A DNA stretch of 64,000 nt from NCBI GenBank assembly GCA_015183035.1, contig JACZZP010000005.1, forward strand, positions 1,736,001 through 1,800,000, given 5' to 3'. Position 1 is the stretch's first letter, and every line of letters starts with the position of its first letter. The DNA comes from Meloidogyne chitwoodi (lineage: Eukaryota > Nematoda > Chromadorea > Rhabditida > Meloidogynidae). The notes beneath the pieces were generated by a model. The model worked only from the letters and a program-made list of their open reading frames with translations. It searched no databases and was not told the DNA's origin. Below are positions 1-14,000 of the stretch, in pieces. A program made the position numbers and the translations under genes.

Positions 1-210
1 TCTAATGGTTCCTGAAATTTATTAAATAAAATTTTAGCTGAAGCAAAGTTCAGTTTCCAAAAATAAAACGTTTTATTCGAAAAAATCTTCTCTGTATATT
101 ATTAAAATTTTAATATAAAAAATTAAATTAAATATTTAATATTAATTAGTCAATTTCTTCCTTTTTTTAATTAATATTTATAAAAAATATTATTATATAA
201 ATTTTTATAC
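1..210. other. intron or continuation of the STAT gene
   Basis: AT-rich sequence left of the last visible STAT exon. Bases 20-75 resemble a short stretch at 16492-16535 inside the claudin-like gene (shared pattern TAGCTRAAGCARAGTTYAG then an AT-rich run and ACGTTT), so a small dispersed repeat is possible. The next STAT exon is expected further left. Confidence 0.35.
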
Positions 211-3200
211 CAAATCTAGAAATTCATCATTTGAACATTTAACTGTAATACAAACACAAGCACCAGCCACTAATGATAAACGCATAACAAGTCCTGATCC
301 AGGAAGTGTTCGAAGTAAAGAATGTACCTTTAAATTAATTTTAATTAAAAATAATAATTTTAAAAATAAAATTATTTTCACTTATTTACAAATATATTAT
401 TTTTCGTTATTGTTTTTGCTTTATCTTTTGTCTAAAATAATTAATAGGCTAAAGGCAAGAGCCAAAGAGTAAGTGAATATATATATATTAATTTTAAAAA
501 TCCAAAGTAACATTATTTTGATTATTTTTGTCAAAATAAAAATTATATAATATTTACCATTTTGTAATGGTCTCTTTTTTAATTTAATTTAAAAAATTTA
601 AATATTAATTTAATTACTGTATTTAATTCCATAAATCCCTGTAATAATTCTGCTTCCCATAAATTTCTTGTTTCTGTTTTTTGATCACTAAATAAATGTA
701 ATAATTCAAGCATTCCTCTCCTATATGAAAATATTATTAAATTAAATTTTAATATTATTATTTTATACCAAACACTAAATCTTAAATCACAATTTGGTGA
801 AGTAAAATGTAAATGTGGACAAAGAACATTTTTAAAATTTATTCGAATATCAGGCATAAATTGAAGATTTTGTTGATTAAGTGAAAATTGGTCAATAATA
901 TATTCAGTTGGTTGATTTATTGATGAAACTTTATAATTAATTAAAAAATAATTTATTTAAAAAAATTATTTTACAATTTTCAGTGCATTCTGAACAATGC
1001 ATTTTTTGTTGTAAAATTGTAAAGTCTTCATCAGTAAATGTTCTAGTTACTTCTGCATTCATTGCAAAATAAAGAGAATAAAGTAATTTAAAATGTTTCC
1101 AATCAATTTCTTTTTTTAAATAAAATAAAATTTAATTAAAAATATAATTTAAATACCTCCATCATGCCATTGAAGTAAAAGACCATCTAAAACATTTGTA
1201 CCATAAAGCCAAAAACAAGTAGCTGTATATGAACTCATCATTCTTTGAACTTGACAATCCTAAAGGGAAATTTAATATATATATATTTTTAAATTTAATT
1301 TACTTGATTTCTTCTTGTTGCAATTGTAAATGGTAATGAAAGTGTATGTGCTGTAGTAAAAGCACCAGAAAAACTAAATAATTCAGCTCTGACATGAAAA
1401 TAAAAAAGTGGACGTTTTCCAGTCTGAACAGCAGAACGAGTTTCAAGTAAAGTATCCTTAAAAAATAAAATAATTTTATAAAAATATTATTTTTTACCTT
1501 TTGTCTTGTAGTGCAAAGTAAATGAGGATATGTTGCACACCAGCCACCATGTTCTGTGTCATATAATGGAGGAATAGAAATCCATTCTTTTGAATTAACA
1601 TCAGATTTTTTATGTGCTGTATTTCCTCCATCTTTTATTTATTTTTAATTCATAAATTTAATTTTTAAAATAAAAACCTTCTGATGCTTTTGCATTATTC
1701 CTTTTTACTCCAGTTGCTGGTTTCATTGCTAATAAAGCTGCTGTACGTGTTCTATTAAATTAATTAAATTTTTTTTAATTTAAAATAATTTAATAGTTTA
1801 CTAAAAATAAAAAAAAATACTTTCGAATAGGAGAAGGAGGATCAAATGTTTTATGATGTATCATTTCTTGCTGAATTTGTTGTGCAACTTCCTCTGAAAC
1901 AATTTGTATAGAAAAATCACGAAAAAAAGAAAAACGGCAAAGTGAAACAATTTTCATTTGAAATCTAAAAATAATTTAAAAAAAAAATATTTTTTTTTTA
2001 ATAATTTATATATTAATAATAATAAAAAAACAAACAAATTATTTGTGACCAAAATTGGATTTAAACTTGGTTCTAAACAAATAATACTATCACTAAGTAA
2101 AACATCAGCCATTTTATATACCTTTAAAATTAATTAAAATAAATAAATAATTTTAATTAAATACAATTGCCAAAAGTGGTTTAACCAAATCTGAGTGACC
2201 AGAAACAAATGTTTTATTATTACGAATTTCATAAGAAAATCCCTTAAAATAAATTAACAATTATAATTAAAATTTAAAAATAAATTTACATGAATTCTAG
2301 CTGCTAAAACACCCAAATTATAAAGCATATGAGCATAAAATGTTACAGCAGAGTCAAGAAAACCTTTATTTTCATAACCATAATTAGTCATTTTACGAAT
2401 TTGATGTTCACGTAATTGTTTCCAAATCATAGAACCATGCTACAAATAATTAAAAATAAATTAAAATTAATTAATTAAAGTAACAGAATTAGCAAAATTT
2501 CGTTGTAAAGCAAAACAAGCATTTAATTGTGTTTTAAAATGGGCAATATGTCCTTCAAATAATTCAAAAATATGTCCATTATTATGTTGTTGTTGGGTCA
2601 TTGTGTAAAGTTCATGAAGTGAAATAAGAGCAGTCACATAAGACTTTGTTTAATTAAAAAATAATTAAATTAATTTATTTATTTAAAATATTTTGTAAAT
2701 AAATTGTAATTTTAACAAAAATATATTTTAAAAAAATAAAAAATTATTATAGAATAATAAATTTAAAAAAAAACCTGATAAAAACGCTCAAATTGTTGAT
2801 CATTAGGTTGCAATGTTGGTGGAGGTTGCATTCGATGAGCTTTATTTACTAACTCAACAAGTGATGTGTGAATCTTTTCCTATTATAATTAATTAAAAAA
2901 TTAATTAAAAAAATAAATAAATAATATTTTAATATTACTTTGAAATGTTTTGCTCCATAATCAAGAAGATTAATTTCATTTAAACTCATAGCTTCCAATC
3001 TATTAATTATTTGCAAAAGTGCCCATGTAAGAAAACTCCATTCATCAAAATAATCTGGAGTTATTGGATCTTTTTAAATTAAAAATAAATAAATATTTTT
3101 AATTTAATAAAATAAAATACCAGTATTATTTGGTAAACAAACAATTTTTGTTTCAACTTCATTTAAAATTCTATACATTGAACGATTTATATGTTCACTT

Positions 3201-3490
3201 CTTTGTTCATCATTCAATGTATTATCTTGAATAAGTTGACCACATTGAGTAGTATCTTTTGATTGAATACGTTTAACTCTTTGAAAAATACAAAGCTAAA
3301 ATAATATTTAAATTAATTAATTAAATATTCAAACCAATTCAAAAACTTCTAATTGTAATGAAGCATAATCTCTAGTTTGTATATTCTGTTGACCTCTTTG
3401 TAGAGGTTGTTGATGTTGTTGTAAATTATGTTGATGTTGTTGTTGTTGTGTTATTTGATTTGTTGTAGAAGAAGAGGAAATTAAATTCAT
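211..3490 (-). CDS. STAT-family transcription factor, 3' end beyond window
   Basis: I traced 17 exons in phase from an ATG at 3490 down to 211 (2163 nt, 721 codons), with the remainder left of the window. Exons (high to low): 3335-3490, 3121-3295, 2939-3069, 2775-2879, 2485-2643, 2290-2439, 2165-2242, 2036-2121, 1821-1964, 1678-1751, 1498-1631, 1304-1456, 1157-1259, 975-1109, 769-928, 618-720, 211-327. The N-terminus is Gln/His-rich, followed by a helical part, a beta-rich DNA-binding region containing the stretch [12 protein letters not shown], a linker domain ([13 protein letters not shown], then [14 protein letters not shown]) and an SH2 domain beginning [14 protein letters not shown], which retains the phosphotyrosine-binding Arg. 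STATs act in cytokine or innate-immune signalling; nematode versions lack a classical JAK. The conserved N-terminal STAT interaction domain is not evident. Family assignment rests on the linker-SH2 order; no homology search was possible. Confidence 0.72.
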
Positions 3491-5586
3491 TATATTTATA
3501 TAAAATAAATTAAATAATCTTATTTATTTTTAATTTTGTTAAAATAAATATTAAATCAAGTAATAAAAAATAATAATTTAAAAAATATTTTTATTAATTT
3601 TAGAAATGGAAAGAAAATAATTAATAAAATATTAGAGTAGTAGTCTTATCAGAAAGAAGAAAATAATTTAAATTTAGTAAATAAATTTATATAAATATTT
3701 ATTAATTGATTAAAAAATATTTGAAATTATTTTTACGTGAAAAATTAAAAAATATTAAAATATTATTTTGAAAAATATATTTAAATAAATAGCGGATAAA
3801 AATAAAAAGGAAAAAATATTTTAAAAATACTAAAAGGGCAAATAAAAATAGCGGATGCTATTTAATTTATCAATTTGTTAATAATAATGATGTAATTAAA
3901 GCTTTAAATTAAATAAAAAAGAGTAAAATATAATTTGAGTGCGCATGTTATAAATTTAAAAATAAATTAATAATTGATTGATTGTAAAATAAATTTTGTA
4001 AGAGAAAAAGTTTTTTTTAAAGTTTATTAAAAATTATTTTTAATTGTTATATAATTCTTGACCAATTAATTAAAACAAAAATAAATATTATATATCTGTA
4101 GATAATAATAATATATTTAATTAATTATTATTTAATTTTACTTTTGATAATATTAAATAAATAATAATTAAACAAATTTTTGTACGTTTATTTAATTATT
4201 GGCGGCTGACTTCTAATATATATATTTATTTAAAAAAGTCCCAATTTATTTATATAATTTCTTTTCTTTTTTTAAATTATCATCCTTATAATTAATATTA
4301 ATTAATTACTACTCTTTTTTAATAACTATTTATTACTAAATTTATTTATTTTTTTTAAAACTTTTCTCTTTCTACTATCATAAATTTAATATTTTACCGT
4401 TCGATAATAAAAATTAATTTAATAAATAAAAAAAGGTAAAAAAATAAAATATTAAAATAATATAAATTGTTAATTAATTAAAATACTAAAATAATAAAAA
4501 ATTAAATATTTAATTTATTATAATAATTAAAATTTTTGTTTTAATTATTTTTTGGAAATTTTATTAATTAAAAAATAAATAATTGAATAAATTACTAGAT
4601 ATTTTATTTTATGTAAAATATTTTGCTTAATAATTTTTCTTAATTTTTAATAATTTCAGTCAGTCAATTTATTTTAACATTATATAAGTACTTAATTTTT
4701 TTTAATTTATTTTACTTAAAAAAATTATTTATTTATTTTTTCATTATTATTAATTTTAATTATCATAAAATTAAAATATAAATATATTTAAAATATTTTA
4801 AAGTTATTATATTATATAAAAAATATTTAATAAAAATTTTAACATTTTCATTAGTTTTGAAGTAAATAAATAGTACTATAATTACTTATTATAAATATAT
4901 TATTTATGAGTCTTTTTTAAATAGTAATTTTTAATAAATTTATCAGTAACAAAAAATATAAATTAAAATTTATAATACCTAAATATATATATATACAATA
5001 TCATTTTAATATAAAAATAATATTTAATTTATTTTAAATTCTTTAATTTAAATAATTCCAATTTGTTAAATTTTTTTTAATTTTTATTTTCTTATTTTTC
5101 ATCTCCACATACATAAAATCTTTTTATTTATTTTTTTGAAAATGATTCATCCCAATTTCCACTTTTTTATGCGCCCATTTGTATAAATAATGCAGCATTT
5201 GTTCTAATAATTATTTACAAGCCAAGCCAAAATTATTAAAATTAAAATTTTATTTTTATTTAAAAAATATTATTAATTAGTAAAAATATTTTTTAAACAT
5301 TTTAATAATAAAAATTAAATATTTTTATTATAATATATATCCAATAATTTAAAATTAATAAAATTAATATATTCATTGACGATAAAAATAAAATAAGAAA
5401 ATCCTTAAAGGTGTGAACACTGTTCTTCTTCTTTTTCTCATTAAATATAGGTTGTTGTTGTTTTGATATTGCGCAGTAAATATATTTATTGGGGAAAATA
5501 TATTCACAGTAAAAAGAATGATGGAACACACATTATAATTTATATAAAAAAAGACGGGAGATAGTAAAAAAAGAATCAAATTGAGC
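3491..5586. other. AT-rich intergenic region
   Basis: About 2.1 kb of nearly pure A/T, presumably including the upstream region of the STAT gene. The short open frames around 5302-5579 are low-complexity and show no splice or codon pattern of a real gene. Nothing else supportable. Confidence 0.6.
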
Positions 5587-8500
5587 TTATTGGGGAGGTG
5601 TGGAGGCTCGTGTGATAGCTCATTCGAAAGCCCATATATGAGTTACTCCCACCAAAAAATCTTCGATTTTTGATTTAGGTCCCGGAAGGTACCGAAAAAT
5701 CGTTTTGAAAAAAATCGAAAAACTGTTTTTTCGACTTTTCGACATGAAGACGAAGTCGGCCAATGTCGTCAAGGAGAAAATGGACTTGACAAATTAAATT
5801 CTCTATCGAATGGGATTTTAGACCAAGTCGATCCGACATTCTAAAAGGGTGTTATGGCTGTCTAACACTTTTTAAATGCTGGCATTTTGTCCATGCCATA
5901 GGCTCCTGACCAAATATTGCTCTGGGGAGATATTTTAAGGGAAGGATATTTGGGGATATGTCTGGGGGAGTGGGGAATAGTCCGGGGGATAGTAGGTAAT
6001 AGGGTACGGGGAATTTTTTGGGAAGGGTTATTTCGGTGCCAGAGTTGAGTGCGGCACTGAAACGGCTTGAATGATTTAAATTTTAAAAATAAGTGGGATA
6101 AAGTTGGGATAATAGATAAAGAGTTACGGGGAGTTCAATGGGCAGGGTCATTTTGGTGCGAGAGTTATAGTGCGGCACTGAAAAGGCTTTTTGTTTTTTA
6201 TGAGTGAGATGTCTATGGGGTTGTATGTAATCGACTGCGGGGAGTTCAATGGGCAGGGTCATTTTGGTGCGAGGGTTGAGTGCGGCACTGAAATGGACGA
6301 AATAATTTTAAATTCTAAATTGAGGGGGGATTTTGCTGGGACAATAGGTAAAGGGTTACGGGGAGTTCAATGGGAAGGGTCATTTTGGTGCCAGAGTTGA
6401 GTGCGGCACTGAAACGTCTTTTTGGAATTTTATTGAGGAAATGTCAATTGGATAGTATGTAATCGACTGCGGGGAGTTCAATGAGTGGGGTCATTTCGGT
6501 GCGAGGGTTGAGTGCGGCACTGAAACGTCTTTTTGGAAAATAAATTATTTGAATGGGAAAACGACCAGGGGGTAGTATGTAATCGACTAAGGGGAGTTCA
6601 ATGGGAGAGGTCATTTCGGTGCGACGGTTGAGTGCGGCACTGAAACGGCTTTTTTATGGCCTTAACTTTTGCTAGAAAATTTTAAAAAATTTTCTGACAT
6701 CAGATTCGTGTTCAGAGAGTGTTTTTACCCCATATAGGACATTTTTACGAAAAAAAAATTTTGCAAAATTTTTCCAAAGGGGTACCCCTTTTGGAATATT
6801 TTCCAAAATTTTCAATCGACCTTAACTTTACGAGTTTTGGTCGTATTGAAATGAAACAAATGTTATTAAATAAAGTAAAACATTAGCTATTTTATGAATG
6901 AAGAAAAATTTGAAAAATATTAGGTTTAGGGGTAATTAGGGTCGATTTTTTGAAAAATTAAAAATTTTCGGTTTTTCGAAAATTTTTAGTATTTTTGCCA
7001 TGGAACTGGATTGAAAGTATTTTTATTAAATTTAACATATTTTTTAACACCTAATAAGATTTTAAAATATTCAAAAAATGTTACTTTTGAAAGTGTTATG
7101 ATTTTTTGAAAATTTTTGGTATAAAATCACATCTAAATTTGAGAGCCAAAATGGCCAACCTCAAAAATAATGAAAGTGTACCTAATGATATACCATTCGA
7201 AAGCTCTTGACGTGCTGAGTTCAAAAATATATTTTGAAAAATTTTGGATCAACTTTGACCAGGTTACGGGGGATAGAAATTTTGGGACTAGGGGGGTTTA
7301 AAGGGTGGGAAGTATGAAACTAATATCAAAATCCAATTTTATACAACCATGTTATAGAGCATGTTTTGGAACTTCGAAAAAATATCACATGTTTGTGGTC
7401 ACTTGAGTCTCAGGAAGTTAGTCCGAAAAGTGATTAGGACTCTAACAGTTTTTTGACCGTAATTTTTGTGAAAAATTTTTAAAAAATTTTCTGACACCGG
7501 ATTCGTATTCTGTGAGTGTTTTAACCCTATATAAGATATTTTTACGAAAAAAAATGTTTCAAAATTTTTTCAAAGGGGTACCCATTTTGGAATATTTTCA
7601 GAATTATTCAATCGACATTAACTTTTCGAGTTTTGGTCGGATTGGAATGAAACAAAGATTATTAAATAATGCAAAAAATTAGCTATTTTATGAATGAAGA
7701 AAAAATTTGAAAATTTTAAAATTAGGGGTAGTTAGGGTCGATTTTTTGAAAATTCGAAAATTTTCGGTTTTTTGAAAAATTTTCAGGATTTTTGTCATGT
7801 TATTGGTCTAAAAGTATTTGTATAAAATAAAGCATAATTTTTAACACATAATAGAATTTTAAAAAAGTCAAAAAAGGTTACTTTTGAAAAAGATATGATT
7901 TTTTGAAAATTTGGGCAGAAAATCCCAAGCAAATTTTGAGAGCCAAAATGGCATAACCAAAAAACTCGGGGGGTTCATTTTCAAAAATCATAATCTGAAG
8001 AACGGAAAGTCGGATGTACTTGAAACCTTTTTTATAAGATAGAGGACCTATGTGTACATATAGGAAAAATGCGCAATTGGGACATTTTGGGTCGGAAGTT
8101 GGTCAAAACTCGAAATGTTCAAAAATCGAAAAACGTTTTTTCGACTTTTCGACATGAAGACGAGGTCGCTCAATGCCGTCAAGGAGAAAATGGACTTGAC
8201 AAATTAAATTCTCTATCGAATGGCGTTTAGACCTAATCGATCCGACTTTCCGGTCTCGAGTTATAACGTACTTTACATTTTTGAACTGAATGACATTTTG
8301 TCGTGCCATAGGGTAATGACCAAATATAGATGTAGGGGGGTTTTTTAAGGGAGGGATATATTGGGGATTTATCCGGGGGATAGTAGGTAAACGGGTACGG
8401 GGATTTTTTTGGGAAGGGTTATTTTGGTGCCGGACTTGAGTGCGGCACTGAAACGGCTTTTTGTTTTTTTATGAGCGAAATGTCCAGGGGGTAATATGTA

Positions 8501-10484
8501 ATCGACTGCAGGGAGTTCAACGGGAGAGGTCATTTTGGTGCCGGACTTGAGTGCGGCACTGAAACGGCTTTTGTGAATTTTATTGGGGAAATGACTAGGG
8601 GGTAGTATGTAATCGACTAATGGGAGTTCAATGGGAGAGGTCATTTTTGGTGCCGGACTTGAGTGCGGCAATGAAACGGCTTTTGTGAATTTTATTGGGG
8701 AAATGACTAGGGGGTAGTATGTAATCGACTAATGGGAGTTCAATGGGAGAGGTCATTTTTGGTGCCGGACTTGAGTGCGGCAATGAAATGTCCTGTTGGA
8801 AAATAAATTTAATTATGAGGAAAACGTCCAGGGGGTAGTATGTAATCGACTAAGTGGAGTTCAATGGGAGAGATCATTTCGGTGCCGATGTTGAGTGCGG
8901 CACTAAAATGGCCTGTTGAACATTTAAATTTATTTTTTGCGTGTGAAATTACAGCGGGAGAATTTAGATATAGTTGAGTCATTTGTAGCCATGAAATTTG
9001 GTACAAAAAGTTTGGGAGTCAGTTGAGTCTTGGGAAGTTGGAGTCCAAAAAGTGAGTCTGACCCTAATTATTTTTTGACTCTAACTTTGCGGAAAAATTT
9101 TTAAAAAATTTTCTGACACCAGATTCGTATTCACGGAGAGTTTTTACCCCATATAAGACATTTTTTCGAAAAAAAATTTTTCAAAATTTTTCCCAAAGGG
9201 GTACCCTGTTGGAATATTTTCTAAAATTTTCAATCGAACTTAACTTTTCGAGTTTTGGTCGGATTGAAATGAAACTTATGTTATTAAATAAAGCAAAAAA
9301 TTAGCTATTTTATGAGTTAAGAAAATGTTTGAAAATTTTAAGGTTAGGGGTACTTAGGGTCGATTTTTTGAAAATTCGGAAATTTTCGTTTTTTCGAAAA
9401 AAATTTGAGATTTTTGCCATGTGATTGGACAAAATTTATTTTTATAAAATAGAGCATAATTTTTAACATCTAATAAAATTTTAAAATTTTCAAAAAAGGT
9501 TACTTTTGAAAAAGTTATGATTTTTTGAAAATTTGGTCATAGAATGTCGGCCAAAATTTTGAGGCAAAAATGGCTCAACACAAAATTAAAGTATGGGTGC
9601 CAAATGATATATCATTTGAAAGCTCTTGACGAGCTGAGTTCAAAAATATTTTTTGAAAAAATTTTGGATCAACTTTGATCAAGTTACGGGGGGTTAAATT
9701 TTCTGACAGCGGGGGTTTAAAGGATGGGGAGTATGAAACTTATCACAAAACTCGCTTTCACTTGCCCATATTGTAGAGCATGTTTTGGTGTCTGAAAAAC
9801 ATATCACATGTTTGGGATCCACTTGAGTCTTGGGGAGTTAGAGTCCGAAAAGTGATTGACCCTAATTATTTTTTGACTCTAACTTTTGCAAAAAATTTTT
9901 AAAAAATATTCTGACACCTGATTCGTGTTTAGGGAGTGTTTTTACCCAATATAAGACATTTTTACAAAAAAAAAATTTTTCCTAATTTTTCCAAAGGGGT
10001 ACCCCTATTGGAATATTTTCCAAAATTTTCAATTGACCTTAACTTTTCGAGTTTTGGTTGGATCGAAATGAAACTTATGTTATTAAATAAAGCAAAAAAT
10101 TAGCTATTTTATTAGTTAAAAATTTTATGAATAATATTAGGTTTAGAGGTACTTAGGATCAAAAATCTGAAAATTCGAAAATTCCGGTTTTTCGAAAAAT
10201 TTACGGTATTTTTGTTATGGGACTGGATGGAAAGTATTTTTATTATATTAAGCATAATTTTTGGAAACTTTTAAGGTTTTAAAATATTCAAAAAAGGTTA
10301 CTTTTCAAAAAGTTATGATTTTTTGAAAATTTGGGCATAAAATCCCATCAAAATTTTGAGATCCAAAATGGTCTACTACAAAATTAAAGAATTGGGGCCA
10401 AATTATATATCATTTGAAAGCCCTTGACGAGAAGAGTCCAAAATATTTTTTGTAAAATTTTTGGATAAACTCTTACCAAGTTGC
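5587..10484. repeat. complex satellite with a ~2.42-kb higher-order unit, two copies
   Basis: The order A-B-C-C' occurs twice. A is a segment around GACTTTTCGACATGAAGACG (5738 and 8138). B is a run of ~112-120-bp monomers around GAGTGCGGCACTGAAACGGC (copies near 6050, 6170, 6285, 6405, 6515, 6640; then near 8440, 8555, 8670, 8780, 8895). C and C' are ~800-bp units containing AAATTTTCTGACA and CAAAGGGGTACCC (starting near 6656, 7452, 9070, 9872). Corresponding points are ~2.4 kb apart. It is richer in G than the flanks and has many short frames but no convincing gene. Confidence 0.85.
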
Positions 10485-11045
10485 AGGGTGTTAAATTTTC
10501 GGTTGCCGGAGGGTTGCACCACCACTTTTGCCTCCACCACGACTTTTAACCCACCACAAATTTTCCAAATTTTAGCGGGATGTTTGAGGGCCGAAGGCCC
10601 TCAAATGCCGAAGAGTTGCACCACCACATTTTCCCAATCACAACTCATTACACACCACAAATTTCCAATCTTAGTGTGGCGTTTGAGGGCCGAAGGCCCT
10701 CAAACGCCAGAGGTTTGCACCACCTCTTTTTACCCACCACACCTTATAACACACACAACTTTCCAACTTTAGTGGAGCGTTTGAGGGCCAAAGGCCCTCA
10801 AACGCCGGAGGGTTGCACCACCACTTTTTACCCACCACAATTTATAACACACACAACTTTCCAACTTTAGTGGAGCGTTTGAGGGCCGAAGGCCCTCAAA
10901 CGCCGGAGGGTTGCACGACCACTTTTTACCCACCACAACTTATAACACACACAATTTTCCAAGTTTAGTGGGGCGTTTGAGGGCCGAAGGCCCTCAAACG
11001 CCGAAGGGTTGCACCACCACTTTTTACCCACCACTACAACTTTCC
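10485..11045. repeat. 98-bp tandem satellite with a perfect palindrome, about five copies
   Basis: Five units spaced about 98 bp (palindrome centres near 10595, 10693, 10791, 10889, 10988). Each carries GAGGGCC-(GA/AA)-GGCCCTC inside the longer inverted repeat TTTGAGGGCC/GGCCCTCAAA, followed by a GTTGCACCACCACTTTT segment and a CACACAACTTTCCAACTTT segment. Open frames here (for example 10461-10870 forward) follow the repeat and are not taken as genes. Confidence 0.88.
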
Positions 11046-14000
11046 TACTTTTAGTGTGAGCTTTATAAATGGATAATCGTATGCGAAGCCTCCATGTACC
11101 CTGAGGCTGTTGCACAAATGGATAAATGCTGCGAAGCCACCTGAACACTTGAGTGCACAAAGGAAGTTAGTCGCCGCGAAGCCACCTGAACACTTGATTG
11201 CAAAAATGAATAAGAGGCCGCGAAGCCACCTGAACACTTGAGTGCAAAAAGGAAGTAAATGGCCGCGAAGCCACCTGAACACTTGAATGCACAAAGGAGT
11301 AAGTGGCCGCGAAGCCACCTGAACACTTGAGTGCAAAAAGTAAGTAAATGGATGAGAAGCCACCTGAACACTTGAGTCTGAGTGCACAAATGAAGTTAGT
11401 GGCCGCGAAGCCACCTGAACACTTGAGTGGACAAAGGAAGTTATTGGCCGCGAAGCCACCTGAACACTTGAGTCTGAGTGCAAAAGGAAGTAAGTGGCCG
11501 CGAAGCCACCTGGACACTTGGGGCTGAGTGCACAAAGGAAGTAATTGGCCGCGAACCACCTGAACACTTGAGTGCACAAAGGAAGTAAGTGGCCGCGAAG
11601 CCACCTGGAGAAGAGTCTGAGTGGACAGCCACCTGAACACTTGAGTGGACAAAGGAAGTAAGTGGCCGCGAAGCCACCTGAACACTAATAAGTGGCCGCG
11701 AAGCCACCTGAACACTTGAGTGCAAAAAAGAAGTAAGTGTCCGCGAAGCCACCTGAACACTTGAGTGCAAAAAGGAAGTAACTGGCCGCGAAGCCACCTG
11801 AACAATTGATACTGATGCACAAAGGAAGTTAGTGGTCGCGAAGCCACCTGAACACTTGAGTGCAAAATGTAAGTAAGTGGCCGCGAAGCCACCTGAACAC
11901 TTGAGTGCAAAAATGAAGTAAGTGGCCGCGAAGCCACCTGAACACTTGAGTGCAAAAAGGAAGTTAGGAGCCGTGAAGCCACCTGAACACTTGTGTGCAC
12001 AAAGGAAGTTAGTGGCCGCGAAGCCACCTGGACACTTGGGGCTGAGTGCAAAAAGGAAGTTAGTGGCCGCGAAGCCACCTGGACACTTGGGGCTGAGTGC
12101 AAAAAGGAAGTAAGTGGCCGCGAAGCCACCTGAACACTTGTGTGCACAAAGGAAGTTAGTGGTCGCGAAGCCACCTGAACACTTGAGTGCAAAAAGAAGT
12201 AATGGCCGCGAAGCCACCTGAAAACTTGAGTCTGAGTGCACAAAGGAAGTAAGTGGCCGCGAAGCCACCTGAACACTTGAGTGCACAAAGGAAGTAAGTG
12301 GCCGCGAAGCCACCTGGAGAAGAGTCTGAGTGGACAGCCACCTGAACACTTGAGTGGACAAAGGAAGTAAGTGGCCGCGAAGCCACCTGAACACTAATAA
12401 GTGGCCGCGAAGCCACCTGAACACTTGAGTGCAAAAAAGAAGTAAGTGTCCGCGAAGCCACCTGAACACTTGAGTGCAAAAAGGAAGTTAGGAGCCGTGA
12501 AGCCACCTGAACACTTGTGTGCACAAAGGAAGTTAGTGGCCGCGAAGCCACCTGGACACTTGGGGCTGAGTGCAAAAAGGAAGTTAGTGGCCGCGAAGCC
12601 ACCTGGACACTTGGGGCTGAGTGCAAAAAGGAAGTAAGTGGCCGCGAAGCCACCTGAACACTTGAGTGCAAAATGTAAGTAAGTGGCCGCGAAGCCACCT
12701 GAACACTTGAGTGCAAAAATGAAGTAAGTGGCCGCGAAGCCACCTGAACACTTGAGTGCAAAAAGGAAGTTAGGAGCCGTGAAGCCACCTGAACACTTGT
12801 GTGCACAAAGGAAGTTAGTGGCCGCGAAGCCACCTGGACACTTGGGGCTGAGTGCAAAAAGGAAGTTAGTGGCCGCGAAGCCACCTGGACACTTGGGGCT
12901 GAGTGCAAAAAGGAAGTAAGTGGCCGCGAAGCCACCTGAACACTTGTGTGCACAAAGGAAGTTAGTGGTCGCGAAGCCACCTGAACACTTGTGTGCACAA
13001 AGGAAGTTAGTGGCCGCGAAGCCACCTGGACACTTGGGGCTGAGTTCACAAAGAAAGTAAGTGGCCGCGAAGCCACCTGAACACTTGTGACTGAGTGGAC
13101 AAAGGAAGTAAGTGGCCGCGAAGACATCTGAACACTTGAGTCAGAGTGGACAAAGGAATAAGTGGCCGCGAAGCCACCTGAACACTTGAGTCAGAGTGGA
13201 CAAAGGAATAAGTGGCCGCGAAGCCACCTGAACACTTGAGACTGAGTGGACAAAGGAAGTAAGTGGCCGCGAAGCCACCTGAACACTTGAGACTGAGTGC
13301 AAAAAGGAAGTAAGTGGCCGCGAAGCCACCTAAACACTTGAGTTCACAAAGAAAGTAAGTGGCCGCGAAGCCACCTGAACACTTGTGACTGAGTGGACAA
13401 AGGAAGTAAGTGGCCGCGAAGACATCTGAACACTTGAGTCAGAGTGGACAAAGGAATAAGTGGCCGCGAAGCCACCTGAACACTTGAGTCAGAGTGGACA
13501 AAGGAATAAGTGGCCGCGAAGCCACCTGAACACTTGAGACTGAGTGGACAAAGGAAGTAAGTGGCCGCGAAGCCACCTGAACACTTGAGACTGAGTGCAA
13601 AAAGGAAGTAAGTGGCCGCTAAGCCACCTGAACACTTGAGATCACAAAGGAAGTAAGTGGCCGCGAAGCCACCTGAACACTTGAGACTGAGTGGACAAAG
13701 GAAGTAAGTGGCCGCGAAGCCACCTGAACACTTGAGATCACAAAGGAAGTAAGTGGCCGCGAAGCCACCTGAACACTTGAGACTGAGTGGACAAAGGAAG
13801 TAAGTGGCCGCTAAGCAACCTGGAGACGAATCTGAGTGGACAAAGGAAGTAAGTGGCCGCGAAGCCACCTGAACACTTGAGTGCAAAATGTATGTATGTG
13901 GCCGCGAAGCCACCTGAACACTTGAGTGCAAAATGTATGTATGTGGCCGCGAAGCCACCTGAACACTTTGAGTGCACAAAGGAAGTAAATGGATGCGAAG

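Noticed and set aside
558..573. A 16-base candidate exon in the STAT gene
   Set aside because: Including it breaks the frame into the SH2 exon; direct joining of 618 to 327 keeps phase and the expected SH2 start.
5302..5579. Two overlapping short minus-strand frames
   Set aside because: Low-complexity, hydrophobic, no splice sites or family match.
8103..9006. Minus-strand frames of 65-100 codons in the satellite
   Set aside because: They repeat the ~115-bp monomer and change with its variants; not gene-like.
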